A DNA stretch of 64,000 bases from Streptomyces physcomitrii (lineage in GTDB: Bacteria; Actinomycetota; Actinomycetes; Streptomycetales; Streptomycetaceae): positions 62,001 to 126,000 of the forward strand of contig NZ_JAAWWP010000010.1 of assembly GCF_012273655.1 (NCBI RefSeq). Reading direction: 5' to 3'. The translations under genes were made by a program, and so were the position numbers. Below are positions 8,210 through 16,515 of the stretch, piece by piece. The first letter of the stretch is position 1. The number at the start of each line of letters is the position of its first letter. The notes under the pieces were generated by a model, which was not told where the DNA came from, ran no database searches, and saw nothing but the letters and a program-made list of their open reading frames with translations.

Positions 8210-9577
8210 ATGTCCAGCTATCTGCGCACCATGAAAGAGAGCGTTTCCGGAGACCCGAATGCTGTTTTCGTCTTCCTCTGCAACTTCGAGGTCGAACGGC
8301 GCTGGGCGCAGAGCTACACCGGACTGCCGGGCCCGCAGGTCTCCGGCAGCGACGAGACCGTGCAGCGCCTGGAGGAACTCGGCGCGCTGCTCGGCGCCGA
8401 GGGCGACTACCTGCTGCTGCGGAGCCCGCTCGACCCCGGCTTCCGCGCCTACGCCGAGGGGCTCGGGCTCGCACCGCCGAGCGAACTCGTCCCGGAGAAC
8501 TTCCCGGAGGGGGCGAGCACCAGCGCCGCGGTGCTCGGCTCGCCGGTGCTGCTCGACCGGCTGCGCGCACTCGGGCGGGCCGGGGCCCATCTGATGCCGA
8601 TGGGCACCTCCGCCGACGAGCAGAAGATCGCCGAGATCACCGGACTGCGCCTGGCCGGGGCCGACGCGGACCGGGCGGAGAAGGTCAACAGCAAGATCTA
8701 CAGCCGCCGGATCACCGAGCAGCTCGGCCTGCGCACCATCCCCGGCGCCTGCTGCGAGAGCGTCGACGAGCTGGCCCGCGCGCTGGACACCGGGCTCGCC
8801 GCCGCCCCCGCCGTCATCGTCAAGGAGGCCTACGGGGTCTCCGGGCGCGGCCTGATCGTGCTGCGCGGCCGCACCCAGGCGGACCGGCTGCTCCGCATGG
8901 TCCGCCGCCGCGCCGAACGCACCGGCTCGGACCGCCTCGATGTCGTCGTGGAGCACTTCCTGCCGAAGCGAGCCGATCTCAACTACCAGTTCACCGTCGG
9001 CCGGGACGGCGGCGTGCACTTCGACTTCGTCAAGGAGGCGCTCACCGAGAACGGCATCCACAAGGGCCATCTGATGCCCTCCCGGCTCGACCGGGAGCAG
9101 ATCGCGGACCTGGAGAAAACCTCTCTCGCGCTCGGCCGCCGGCTGTTCGAGGACGGATTCTTCGGGGTCGTCGGAGTGGATGCCCTTCTCGGCGAGGACT
9201 CGTTGGTCTATCCGGTCCTGGAGATCAACGCCCGGCTGAACATGTCGAGTTATCAGGGGCGCGCCACCGAGGCGCTGTCCCGGCCGGGCGGCGTCGTCCT
9301 CGCAAAGCACTATCCGCTGCGTCTCGAACGCCCGCTGACCTTCACGGAAATCCACGAGGCACTACAGGGTTTCCACAGAACCGGTACCGAAGACACCGGA
9401 ATTCTCCTCACCTGCTTCGCCACCGTCAACGCTCAGGCCGCCGCCGCGACCGGTCCCTTCGACGGCCGCCTCTACACCCTGCTGTTCGCACCCGACCGGG
9501 AACGGCTCGGAAAACTCGACCACGGCGTGACCGAACGGCTCGGCGCCCTCACCGCGCGGAAAGGAAACCCCCGATGA
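8210..9577 (+). CDS. ATP-grasp carboxylate-amine/thiol ligase (preATP-grasp, PGM1/BtrJ-like)
   Basis: About 455 residues. The N-terminal pre-ATP-grasp part (AVFVFLCNFEVERRWAQSY) is followed by an ATP-grasp core with EKVNSKIYSRRITEQLGLRT, the nucleotide-binding VIVKEAYGVSGRGLIVLRG and the metal-binding VLEINARLNMSSYQGR. Relatives include the pheganomycin ligase PGM1 and BtrJ, which loads L-Glu onto the carrier protein BtrI. Given the decarboxylase and ACP next door, loading of an acidic amino acid onto the ACP at 10994 is the best guess. GAGGA lies 11 nt before ATG 8210; ATG 8192 is in frame but has no SD spacing. Its stop overlaps the next start (ATGA). Confidence 0.85.
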   Translation: MSSYLRTMKESVSGDPNAVFVFLCNFEVERRWAQSYTGLPGPQVSGSDETVQRLEELGALLGAEGDYLLLRSPLDPGFRAYAEGLGLAPPSELVPENFPEGASTSAAVLGSPVLLDRLRALGRAGAHLMPMGTSADEQKIAEITGLRLAGADADRAEKVNSKIYSRRITEQLGLRTIPGACCESVDELARALDTGLAAAPAVIVKEAYGVSGRGLIVLRGRTQADRLLRMVRRRAERTGSDRLDVVVEHFLPKRADLNYQFTVGRDGGVHFDFVKEALTENGIHKGHLMPSRLDREQIADLEKTSLALGRRLFEDGFFGVVGVDALLGEDSLVYPVLEINARLNMSSYQGRATEALSRPGGVVLAKHYPLRLERPLTFTEIHEALQGFHRTGTEDTGILLTCFATVNAQAAAATGPFDGRLYTLLFAPDRERLGKLDHGVTERLGALTARKGNPR

Positions 9578-10878
9578 GCCAGGAAGAATACGTACCCGGC
9601 AGCCCGGTCGACGAGGAGGAAAGGAGCTTCCAGGGAATTCCCGTCTCGGCGATCGCCGAGGAGTTCGGCACCCCCGCCTACGTCTACGACTCCGCGGTGC
9701 TGCGCGAGGGCTACACGCGGCTGCGCGGGCTGCTCCCGGCCGCCGTCGACATCTTCTACTCGCTCAAGGCCAACCCCAACGTCAGCATCTGCGGCGTCCT
9801 GAACCGCCTCGGCACGGGCGCCGAGATCTCCTCCCTCGTCGAACTGCGCACCGCCCTGCGGGCCGGGGTCTCCCCGCGGGACATCATCTTCCTCGGCCCC
9901 GGCAAGACCACCGCCGAGCTCGAAGCCTGCCTGGACGCCGGGATCCACGCCGTGGTCTGCGAGTCCCTGGAGGAGCTGCGGCTGCTCGACCGGCTCGCCG
10001 AGGACCGCGGGCTCGCCGGGGTGGGCGCGATGCTGCGGGTGAACCCCGAGTTCCACACCAAGGGCTCGGGCCTCGCCATGGGCGGCAAGCCCCGCCAGTT
10101 CGGCATCGACACGGCCCTGCTGCGCGCCGCCGCCCCCACCCTGGCCGGACTGCGGGCGGTACGGGTGCGCGGACTGCACGCCTATATGGGCACCCGCTTC
10201 CTCAACCACGCGGACGTGGTGCACAACACCGCCGAGATCCTGCGCACCTCCGAGGAGCTCGCCCGGGAGCTGGGCGTCACCCTGGACACCCTGGACTTCG
10301 GCGGCGGTCTCGGCATCGCCTACTTCGACAACGAGAAGGACCTCGACGTCGAGGCGCTCGCCGCCGGGCTGCGGGAGGTCGTCGAGCCCTTCGCCGCCCG
10401 CTTCCCCGACTGCCGGCTGATCATGGAGCTGGGCCGCTTCCTGACCGCGCCCGCCGGTACGTACGTCACCCGCGCCCTGTACGTGAAGGAGTCGATGGGC
10501 GAGCAGTTCGTGGTCGCGGACGGCGGCACCAACCACCACATGGCCGCGGTCGGCATCGGCAGCTTCGTCAAGCGCAACTTCCCCATCGCCTCGCTGACCC
10601 GCTACCACGCCGCCGCCACCGAGGAGTACACCCTCGCCGGACCGCTCTGCACCCCCAACGACGTCATCGGCAAACGCGTGGCCCTGCCGCCGGTACGGGC
10701 CGGTGACCTGATCGGCGTGGAGCGCTCCGGCGCCTACGGGCCCAGCGCCTCCCCGGTCAACTTCCTCAGCCACGGCCACCCCGCCGAGGTCCTGGTCCAC
10801 GAGGGCCGCGCCCGGCTGATCCGGCGCCGCGCCACCGTCGACGACCTCCTGGAACCGCAGCGGCTCATCGACCTGTGA
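9574..10878 (+). CDS. Fold-type III PLP-dependent decarboxylase (DapDC/ODC-like, BtrK-like)
   Basis: 434 residues. The alanine-racemase-like barrel has the PLP lysine in IFYSLKANPNVSICG. Further motifs are HAYMGTRFLNH, the phosphate-binding DFGGGLGIAYFD, ELGRFLTAPAGTYVTR, the C-terminal catalytic-type GPLCTPNDVIG, and SGAYGPSASPVNFLSH. This is the group containing diaminopimelate decarboxylase and BtrK, which removes the alpha-carboxyl of gamma-glutamyl-S-ACP to give GABA-S-ACP. The gene overlaps the ATP-grasp stop by 4 bp, so the two steps are coupled. SD GAAAGGAAA. Free amino acid decarboxylation is the alternative. Confidence 0.87.
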   Translation: MSQEEYVPGSPVDEEERSFQGIPVSAIAEEFGTPAYVYDSAVLREGYTRLRGLLPAAVDIFYSLKANPNVSICGVLNRLGTGAEISSLVELRTALRAGVSPRDIIFLGPGKTTAELEACLDAGIHAVVCESLEELRLLDRLAEDRGLAGVGAMLRVNPEFHTKGSGLAMGGKPRQFGIDTALLRAAAPTLAGLRAVRVRGLHAYMGTRFLNHADVVHNTAEILRTSEELARELGVTLDTLDFGGGLGIAYFDNEKDLDVEALAAGLREVVEPFAARFPDCRLIMELGRFLTAPAGTYVTRALYVKESMGEQFVVADGGTNHHMAAVGIGSFVKRNFPIASLTRYHAAATEEYTLAGPLCTPNDVIGKRVALPPVRAGDLIGVERSGAYGPSASPVNFLSHGHPAEVLVHEGRARLIRRRATVDDLLEPQRLIDL

Positions 10879-10993
10879 GGACGCCGCCGCCCTGAACACC
10901 CGTACCGGGCAGCCGAGTCGGCGATGCCCGCACCGCACCACCCGTACCGCACCCGCCCGTTCACCGCACCCACACCACAGGAGCACCCGCATC

Positions 10994-11275
10994 ATGCAGC
11001 GCAACGAGGCCGTCACCGCCATCGAGTCCGCCCTCACCGAGGTCCTCGAACGCGAGGTCAGCGGCACCGAGGAGAGCGCCCGGCTCTTCGAGGACCTGCA
11101 TCTGGACTCCACCTCCGTACTCGAACTGCTCATGTCCCTGGAGGACTTGGTCGGCATCGAGGTGGACCCCGACGAGCTGGACGCCGACGACTTCCGCACC
11201 GTCGGCACCCTCACCGACTTCCTCCTCACCGCCAAGGGCAGCCCGGCCGACGAGCCGCTCGCCGCGCGCGGCTGA
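10994..11275 (+). CDS. Stand-alone acyl/aminoacyl carrier protein
   Basis: 93 residues, acidic, with a four-helix ACP pattern and the phosphopantetheine serine in LHLDSTSVLELLMSLED (Asp-Ser-Thr, about residue 38). SD AGGAG upstream of ATG. It sits after a 115-bp gap behind the decarboxylase and 12 bp before a thiolase-fold gene. It is the obvious carrier for the substrate activated by the ATP-grasp enzyme and for modification by the AcpS-type transferase at 12103. Confidence 0.88.
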   Translation: MQRNEAVTAIESALTEVLEREVSGTEESARLFEDLHLDSTSVLELLMSLEDLVGIEVDPDELDADDFRTVGTLTDFLLTAKGSPADEPLAARG

Positions 11276-11287
11276 GCGGGGCCCGGC

Positions 11288-12106
11288 ATGCCGCACCTCA
11301 CCGCCACCCGGCACCTGGTCTCCCCGCCGCCCGCGCCGCCGCCCGAGATCCCCTATCTGGTCCGGTACCACCAGGACCTGGTCCGGCCGTTCGGGGCGGA
11401 GGTCGACCCCGGGCGCTGGTCGGCGGGCCCCCAGGTCGGCTTCCCGCAGCTGGTCGACCACCTCCTCGCGGCGGCGGACGGCGAGAAGCTGGACCCCGAT
11501 CTGATCGTGCTCGCCTACGCCCTGCCCGATCTGCACCCCTTCGTGACCACCGCCTCCTACCTCAACCACCGCCTCGGCAACCGGGCCCGCAGCTTCGCGG
11601 TCTCCGAACAGGGCCTGCTCGCCCCGTTCACCGCGCTGCGGATCGCCGCCGCCCACCAGCGCGGCGGGCGCGGCACCCGCGCCCTGATCGCGGTCCTCGA
11701 ACAGACCTCGCTGCCGGTGTACGACCCGCTGGCGCACGACACCGGGCTCGTCGACTCCGCGGTCCTGCTGGCCGTGGACGCCGAGGGGGACGGCCACCCG
11801 CGGGTACTGCGCAGCGGCACCGAGGGCCAGCACCTCGGCGGGCTCGGCGCGGTCCTCGCGGAGGCACCGGCCGGGGCCCGGCTCCTGGTCACCGGCGCCC
11901 GCACCGAGGTGCCCGAGACCCCGGGGGTGGACGTCCACCGGGCCCGCCCCGACACGTACTGCACCGGCGTCTGGCTGGAGCTCAGCCGCCGACTGCCCGA
12001 GTGGCGCGAGCGGTACGACACCCTGGTCCTGCACGACGCCGACCCCCGCTCGGGCGCCCGCGCCACCGCCGTACTCGACCTGACCGGCACCGGAGGACCG
12101 GCATGA
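11288..12106 (+). CDS. KASIII/thiolase-fold protein lacking the catalytic cysteine
   Basis: 272 residues; not assigned by an obvious motif. It lines up with the KASIII-like protein of the same operon: RSFAVSEQGLLAPFTALRIA (about residues 101-120) matches ASFALTQQNCATGLAAIDLA of that protein, with Leu where the nucleophilic Cys should be. VDSAVLLAVDAEGD matches MGEAAAALLVAPQEAP, and the C-terminal TLVLHDADPRSGARATAVLDL matches YVYVASGLGATYSAMVFQH. The His and Asn/His region of the active site is not preserved. I read it as a degenerate partner subunit, comparable in principle to chain-length factors. The stop overlaps the next ATG by 4 bp. Confidence 0.6.
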   Translation: MPHLTATRHLVSPPPAPPPEIPYLVRYHQDLVRPFGAEVDPGRWSAGPQVGFPQLVDHLLAAADGEKLDPDLIVLAYALPDLHPFVTTASYLNHRLGNRARSFAVSEQGLLAPFTALRIAAAHQRGGRGTRALIAVLEQTSLPVYDPLAHDTGLVDSAVLLAVDAEGDGHPRVLRSGTEGQHLGGLGAVLAEAPAGARLLVTGARTEVPETPGVDVHRARPDTYCTGVWLELSRRLPEWRERYDTLVLHDADPRSGARATAVLDLTGTGGPA

Positions 12107-12741
12107 CCCAGGCCCCGCCCCTGCCTCGGGTCCGCGAGCCGGACGCCGCGCCGGGACCGCCGCCCGCCGCCCCGGCGCCGGGCCTCGGCACCGACCTGCT
12201 CCGGCTCGACGAGGTCGACGCCCTGCTGCGGCGGCCGTGGCTGACCCGCTTCCTGTACGCCGAGTCCGAACTCGCCCTGGCCGCGGGCCTCGGACCGGCG
12301 CGCAGACGGGAGTTCCTCGCGGGCCGCTTCGCCGCGAAGGAGGCCGTGCTGAAGGTCCTGGACTGCGGGCTCTTCGGTCCGGTGCGGCCACGCCACATCG
12401 CGGTGGACCGCGCCGCCTCGGGCCGCCCGCTGCTCCGCCTGACCGGCAGCGCGGAGGCACGCCGCCTCGAACTCGGCCTGGGGGCACTGTCCCTGAGCAT
12501 CAGTCACAAACACGACCTGGTCTTCGCCGTCGCCTTCGCCGTCCCCGTCCCCGTTCCCGCCCCCGTTCCCGTCCTCGCGGACGGTGGCCGGCCGGAACCA
12601 CCGGGCCCGCCGGATCGGCAGGAGCAGCGGGACCCGCTCGGTCGACTCGACCCGCTCGACCACCTCGACCGGGTCGATGAACTGGACGAACTCGATCAGC
12701 TCGATCAGCTCGATCAGCCGGAAAGGAGCACCCCCTCGTGA
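12103..12741 (+). CDS. 4'-phosphopantetheinyl transferase, AcpS type, with repetitive tail
   Basis: 212 residues. The AcpS core has GLGTDLLRLDEVDALL (metal-binding Asp) and the signature FLAGRFAAKEAVLKVLDCG, then LSLSISHKHDLVFAVAFA, the usual end of the fold (about residue 146). Beyond it is a low-complexity extension: PVPVPAPVPV, then a segment of Leu-Asp pairs (DPLDHLDRVDELDELDQLDQLDQ) encoded by near-perfect short tandem DNA repeats. ATGA overlap with the previous gene and GTGA overlap with the next. It probably activates the ACP at 10994. Confidence 0.88.
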   Translation: MTQAPPLPRVREPDAAPGPPPAAPAPGLGTDLLRLDEVDALLRRPWLTRFLYAESELALAAGLGPARRREFLAGRFAAKEAVLKVLDCGLFGPVRPRHIAVDRAASGRPLLRLTGSAEARRLELGLGALSLSISHKHDLVFAVAFAVPVPVPAPVPVLADGGRPEPPGPPDRQEQRDPLGRLDPLDHLDRVDELDELDQLDQLDQPERSTPS

Positions 12742-13235
12742 CCACCGCCCGTACCCCCGCCCCGCCGACTCCCCCGCCCGCCGTTCCCGCGCCCGTGCCC
12801 GTGCCCGCGAGCGAGCCGGCAGCCACCGACGAGGCCGGGCCGAGCGTCACCCTGCGGGTGCGCATCGGTGCCGGCGAGGCGCACTACGGTGGTGAACTCG
12901 TAGCGGGCGCACGGGTCTTGGAGCTGTTCGGCGATGTGGCGACCTATCTGACCATCCGCACCGACGGCGACGAGGGGCTGCTGACCGGATACAGCAGCGT
13001 CGACTTCACCGCCCCCGTGCGCGCCGGGGACTTCCTGGAGGTCACCGGCACTGTGCGGCACCGCGGACGGCTGCGCCGCACCATCGCCTTCGAGGCGCGC
13101 AAGGTGGTCGCCGCCCGCTACGAGGAGGGCGCCAGCAGCGCCGTCGTCCTCACCGAACCGCAGGTGGTCTGCCGGGCCACCGGGACGAGCGTCGTCCCGG
13201 TGGCGAAGGCCAGGGCCGCCCGACGAGCCGGATGA
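12738..13235 (+). CDS. Hotdog-fold protein, 3-aminobutyryl-CoA ammonia-lyase-like
   Basis: 165 residues from GTG (GTGA overlap; SD AAAGGAG). After a Pro/Ala-rich leader of about 35 residues comes a single hotdog domain: VTLRVRIGAGEAHYGGELVAGARVLELFGDVATYLTIRTDGDEGLLTGYSSVDF. It contains the HY-GG, ELFGDVAT and DGDEGL elements I associate with Kal of lysine fermentation, which eliminates ammonia from 3-aminobutyryl-CoA. It also ends with the matching VVCRATGTSVVPV. An action on a beta-aminoacyl thioester in this operon is inference; a generic thioesterase or dehydratase role is the alternative. Confidence 0.75.
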   Translation: MTTARTPAPPTPPPAVPAPVPVPASEPAATDEAGPSVTLRVRIGAGEAHYGGELVAGARVLELFGDVATYLTIRTDGDEGLLTGYSSVDFTAPVRAGDFLEVTGTVRHRGRLRRTIAFEARKVVAARYEEGASSAVVLTEPQVVCRATGTSVVPVAKARAARRAG

Positions 13236-13317
13236 CCCGGCGGCCCGGCCCGCGCCCGCGCGGCGGGGGCCGGGCCGCCCGTGGTCGTCCCCGCCACCGG
13301 CCGATCAGGAAGCACTG

Positions 13318-14757
13318 ATGGACAAGCTCGACACCACCGCACCCGACACCCCCACCGAGACCCCCGACCCCGCGCCGCCCGCGCCCGCCGCCAACAGCCC
13401 CCGCCCGCGCGGCACTTCACGCCTGCCCTGGGTGTGGATCGTGCTCGGCGTGTCCTTCCTCGCCCTCACCGGCGCCTCCGGCTTCCGCGCCGTACCCGGC
13501 GTCATGATGGACCCCCTGCACGCCGAGTTCGGCTGGAGCCACGCCTCCATCGCCACCGCGGCCTCCGTCAACATGGTGCTCTACGGGGCCGTTTCGCCGT
13601 TCGCCGCCTCCTGGATGGAGAAGTACGGCATCCGGCCGGTGGTCAGCACCGCCCTGCTGCTCATCGCGGTCGGCAGCGCCCTGCCCACCGCCATGGGCGC
13701 GTCCTGGCAACTCACCCTGTACTGGGGCGTGTTGGTGGGCACCGGCAGCGGGGCGGTCGCGCTGGCCTTCGTCGGGACCGTCACCAACCGGTGGTTCGCC
13801 GAGCACCGCGGCCTTGTCACCGGGGTGCTGACCGCCGGGAGCACCGCGGGGCAGCTGGTCTTCATGCCGCTGCTGGCCTGGCTGGTGGAGCACACCGGCT
13901 GGCGGCTCGCCTCCTTCACGGTGGCCGCGGCCGCCATCGGGGTCATCCCGCTGGTCCTCTTCCTGCTGCGGGAGCACCCCCGGGACGTCGGCCAGCGCCC
14001 CTTCGGCGCATCCGGGGAAGAAGCGGCGGCCGACGCGGTCGGCACGGCCGGGGCGAAGGACCCCGAAGTCGCCCCCGCCCAGGCCGACTTCAACCCCCTG
14101 GGCGTCACCGGCCCCTTCCAGGTGCTGTGGCGGGCCGGCCGCGGGCGAACCTTCTGGATGCTCTTCGGCGGCTTCGCGATCTGCGGCGCCACCACCACCG
14201 GCCTGGTCCAGACCCACTTCATCCCGGCCGCGGGCGACCACATGATGCCCCAGACCACGGCCGCCGGACTGCTCGCCATGGCGGGCATCTTCGACCTGAT
14301 CGGCACCGTCGCCTCGGGCTGGCTCACCGACCGCTTCAACCCCCGGGTCCTGCTCTTCGTCTACTACGGGCTGCGCGGCGGCTCGCTGCTCGTGCTGCCC
14401 TCGCTCTTCGACCGCAGCGCGACCCCCAGCATGCTCCTCTTCGCGATCTTCTACGGGCTCGACTGGGTGGCCACCGTCCCGCCCACGCTCGCCCTGTGCC
14501 AGGAGCGCTACGGCGCCGCCTCCGCGGTCGTCTTCGGCTGGCTGTGGACCGCGCACCAGGTCGGCGCGGGCGCCGCGGCGATCCTCGCGGGCGCGGTCCG
14601 CGACGAACTGGGCGACTACGCCTCGGCCTGGTACGGCGCCGGAGCCCTGTGCCTGCTCGCCGCCGTGATGGCGCTGGCCATCGGGCGCCGGGCCCCGAGT
14701 ACCCCCGACCACGGCGGGCCGGGCACCGGCGCGCCGACCACCGAGGAGACCGTGTGA
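13318..14757 (+). CDS. MFS transporter of the operon
   Basis: 479 residues. A 35-residue Pro/Thr-rich N-terminus precedes 12 predicted TM helices (WVWIVLGVSFLALTGASGFRA onward), with a cytoplasmic loop of about 50 residues in the middle (DVGQRPFGASGEEAAADAVG). The fold and FRAVPGVMMDPLHAEFGWS resemble the monocarboxylate/oxalate-formate (OFA) group. Its stop overlaps the GTG of the KASIII-like gene, so it belongs to the operon and probably exports the product. Confidence 0.85.
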   Translation: MDKLDTTAPDTPTETPDPAPPAPAANSPRPRGTSRLPWVWIVLGVSFLALTGASGFRAVPGVMMDPLHAEFGWSHASIATAASVNMVLYGAVSPFAASWMEKYGIRPVVSTALLLIAVGSALPTAMGASWQLTLYWGVLVGTGSGAVALAFVGTVTNRWFAEHRGLVTGVLTAGSTAGQLVFMPLLAWLVEHTGWRLASFTVAAAAIGVIPLVLFLLREHPRDVGQRPFGASGEEAAADAVGTAGAKDPEVAPAQADFNPLGVTGPFQVLWRAGRGRTFWMLFGGFAICGATTTGLVQTHFIPAAGDHMMPQTTAAGLLAMAGIFDLIGTVASGWLTDRFNPRVLLFVYYGLRGGSLLVLPSLFDRSATPSMLLFAIFYGLDWVATVPPTLALCQERYGAASAVVFGWLWTAHQVGAGAAAILAGAVRDELGDYASAWYGAGALCLLAAVMALAIGRRAPSTPDHGGPGTGAPTTEETV

Positions 14758-15725
14758 ACCGCATCGCCACCGTGGCAGCCGTCGAATCCTTCCTGCCCGA
14801 ACGCTCGTACGCCATCGAGGAGTTGGCCGAGCCGCTCGGCCTCAAGCGCGCCCAGGTACGGCTGCTGCGGAAGGTGCACGGACTGCGCCGGCTGCGCCTG
14901 GATCCGGACGGCGGGCTCCTCGACCTGGTGCTGCCCGCCGCCCGCCGCCTGGTCGCCCAGGTGCCGGACCCCACCGACATCCGCTATCTGCTCTATGTGC
15001 ACTCCACCCAGGAGGTCACCCCCTCCCACCTGGACGCGGCCACGCTGATCCGGGACGCGCTCGGCCTGGAGCACGCCGCCTCCTTCGCGCTGACCCAGCA
15101 GAACTGCGCCACCGGCCTGGCCGCGATCGACCTGGCCGGACTGCTGCTCGACGACGACGGCGACCCCTACGCCCGCGCCCTCGTCGTCACCGGCGACAAG
15201 GCCTTCACCCCCGGCAACCAACTCCTCTACAACAGCGGGGCGTTGATGGGCGAGGCCGCCGCCGCCCTGCTCGTCGCCCCGCAGGAGGCGCCCGGCGACC
15301 GCGTCCTCTCGTACGCCACCAGGACGATGGGCCAGTACGCCGCCGGGGTCCTGATGTCCGTGGAGCAGTCCCGGGAGTACGGCAGGGACGGGGCCCGCGC
15401 GCTCGCCGAGGTGGTGCGGGAGGCGGTGGAGGAGGCCGGGCTCACCCTCGCCGACATCCACCGGGTGATCCCGCACAACGCCCCGATGAACGAGACCGTC
15501 GCCCTGCTCGGCATCGACCCGGAGATGGTCTATCTGGACCAACTCCCCGAGTACAGCCACTGCTTCGCCTCGGACGTCTTCGTCAACCACACCGAACTGC
15601 GCGCCACCGGCGGCCTGGAGCGCGGCCGCCACTACGTGTACGTCGCCTCCGGACTCGGCGCCACCTACTCGGCGATGGTCTTCCAGCACGGCGCCGAGGC
15701 CCTGCGCCCGGCCGCGGTGGCCTGA
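14754..15725 (+). CDS. 3-oxoacyl-ACP synthase III-like (KASIII) protein
   Basis: 323 residues from GTG. It is a thiolase fold with nucleophile Cys118 in LTQQNCATGLAAIDLA and the active-site His in IPHNAPMNET (His241). At the position of the usual Asn of KASIII (GNTxxAS) it has EYSHCFASDVFVNHTE, so the third catalytic residue is probably a His. Such KASIII relatives either condense an acyl group with an ACP-bound extender or act as acyltransferases. With the Cys-less partner at 11288 it could form a heteromeric synthase. Last gene of the operon; two strong hairpins follow. Confidence 0.85.
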   Translation: MNRIATVAAVESFLPERSYAIEELAEPLGLKRAQVRLLRKVHGLRRLRLDPDGGLLDLVLPAARRLVAQVPDPTDIRYLLYVHSTQEVTPSHLDAATLIRDALGLEHAASFALTQQNCATGLAAIDLAGLLLDDDGDPYARALVVTGDKAFTPGNQLLYNSGALMGEAAAALLVAPQEAPGDRVLSYATRTMGQYAAGVLMSVEQSREYGRDGARALAEVVREAVEEAGLTLADIHRVIPHNAPMNETVALLGIDPEMVYLDQLPEYSHCFASDVFVNHTELRATGGLERGRHYVYVASGLGATYSAMVFQHGAEALRPAAVA

Positions 15726-15748
15726 GCCTCCGGCCCCGGAACCGCCCC

Positions 15749-15776
15749 GCGTGCCCGGCACCCCGGCCGGGCACGC
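15749..15776 (+). terminator. Hairpin terminator after the ATP-grasp operon (1)
   Basis: A perfect 10-bp stem, GCGTGCCCGG / CCGGGCACGC, with an 8-nt loop, 24 bp after the KASIII stop. It is followed by AAAC rather than a U-tract, as is common in GC-rich actinomycetes. Confidence 0.7.
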
Positions 15777-15782
15777 AAACCG

Positions 15783-15821
15783 GCCGCCCGCCTCCTCGGG
15801 TTCTTGGAGGAGGCGGGCGGC
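15783..15821. terminator. Hairpin terminator after the ATP-grasp operon (2), probably bidirectional
   Basis: A perfect 15-bp stem (GCCGCCCGCCTCCTC and its complement) with a 9-nt loop. It lies between the operon end and the convergent VOC gene, so it can serve both. Confidence 0.75.
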
Positions 15822-15884
15822 GGAACGCGGCGACGGTCGGCCGATCACGACCACCCGGGGGCGGCGCGTCACCGGCGAGAGGCG

Positions 15885-16265
15885 TCAGAGCGGCGCGAGA
15901 CGCGTCCTGAGCAGGCAGAACTCATTGCCCTCGGGGTCAGCGAGGACATGCCAGGACTCCTCGCCGGTCTGGCCGACGTCGGCCCGGCGCGCACCGAGCT
16001 TCAGGAGGCGTTCCAGCTCGGCGTCCTGGTCGCGGTCGGTGGCGTTGACGTCGATGTGCAGCCGGGGCTTCCCGGGCTCCGGCTCGTCCCTGCGGCTGAG
16101 GACGATCGTCGGCTGCGGGCCGCCGAAGCCCTCGCGCGGGCCGATCTCCAGGCTGCCGTCCTCCTCGCGGTCGAGCACCACGAAGTCGAGCACCTCGCAC
16201 CAGAACCGCGCGAGGAGCTCGGGATCGCGGCAACCGAGGATGAGCTCACTGATGCGGCATGCCAT
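15885..16265 (-). CDS. VOC superfamily (glyoxalase-like) protein
   Basis: 126 residues from ATG 16265, preceded by GAAGG. A single VOC module pair: ISELILGCRDPELLARFWCEVLDF, then RLHIDVNATDRDQDAELERL and the end WHVLADPEGNEFCLLR. The conserved DPEGNEFC end and the LHIDV strand fit the glyoxalase/dioxygenase-like group common in Streptomyces. No substrate can be assigned. Frames extending further upstream run into sequence of non-coding character. Confidence 0.8.
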   Translation of the reverse strand: MACRISELILGCRDPELLARFWCEVLDFVVLDREEDGSLEIGPREGFGGPQPTIVLSRRDEPEPGKPRLHIDVNATDRDQDAELERLLKLGARRADVGQTGEESWHVLADPEGNEFCLLRTRLAPL

Positions 16266-16515
16266 GGACGGACCTTCTCTCACCGTGGGGACTGCCGGGG
16301 CGCCCGCGCACAGCTCTCCGGGGCTCCCAGCAGCGAGGAAACTCCCGCGACGGTACCCGGCGGGGCGAGGGGTGACGAATGATTTCCGTCCCTCCCGGAG
16401 CCGGTCCACCGGGCGGGGGCGCGGGGCCGCGCCACCGGCCGTACACCCCGCCTCCCGAGGGGCCGCCAACTCCGCTCGCCCGTACGGGACTTGACGACCA
16501 GCGCCCCGCCCCGGC

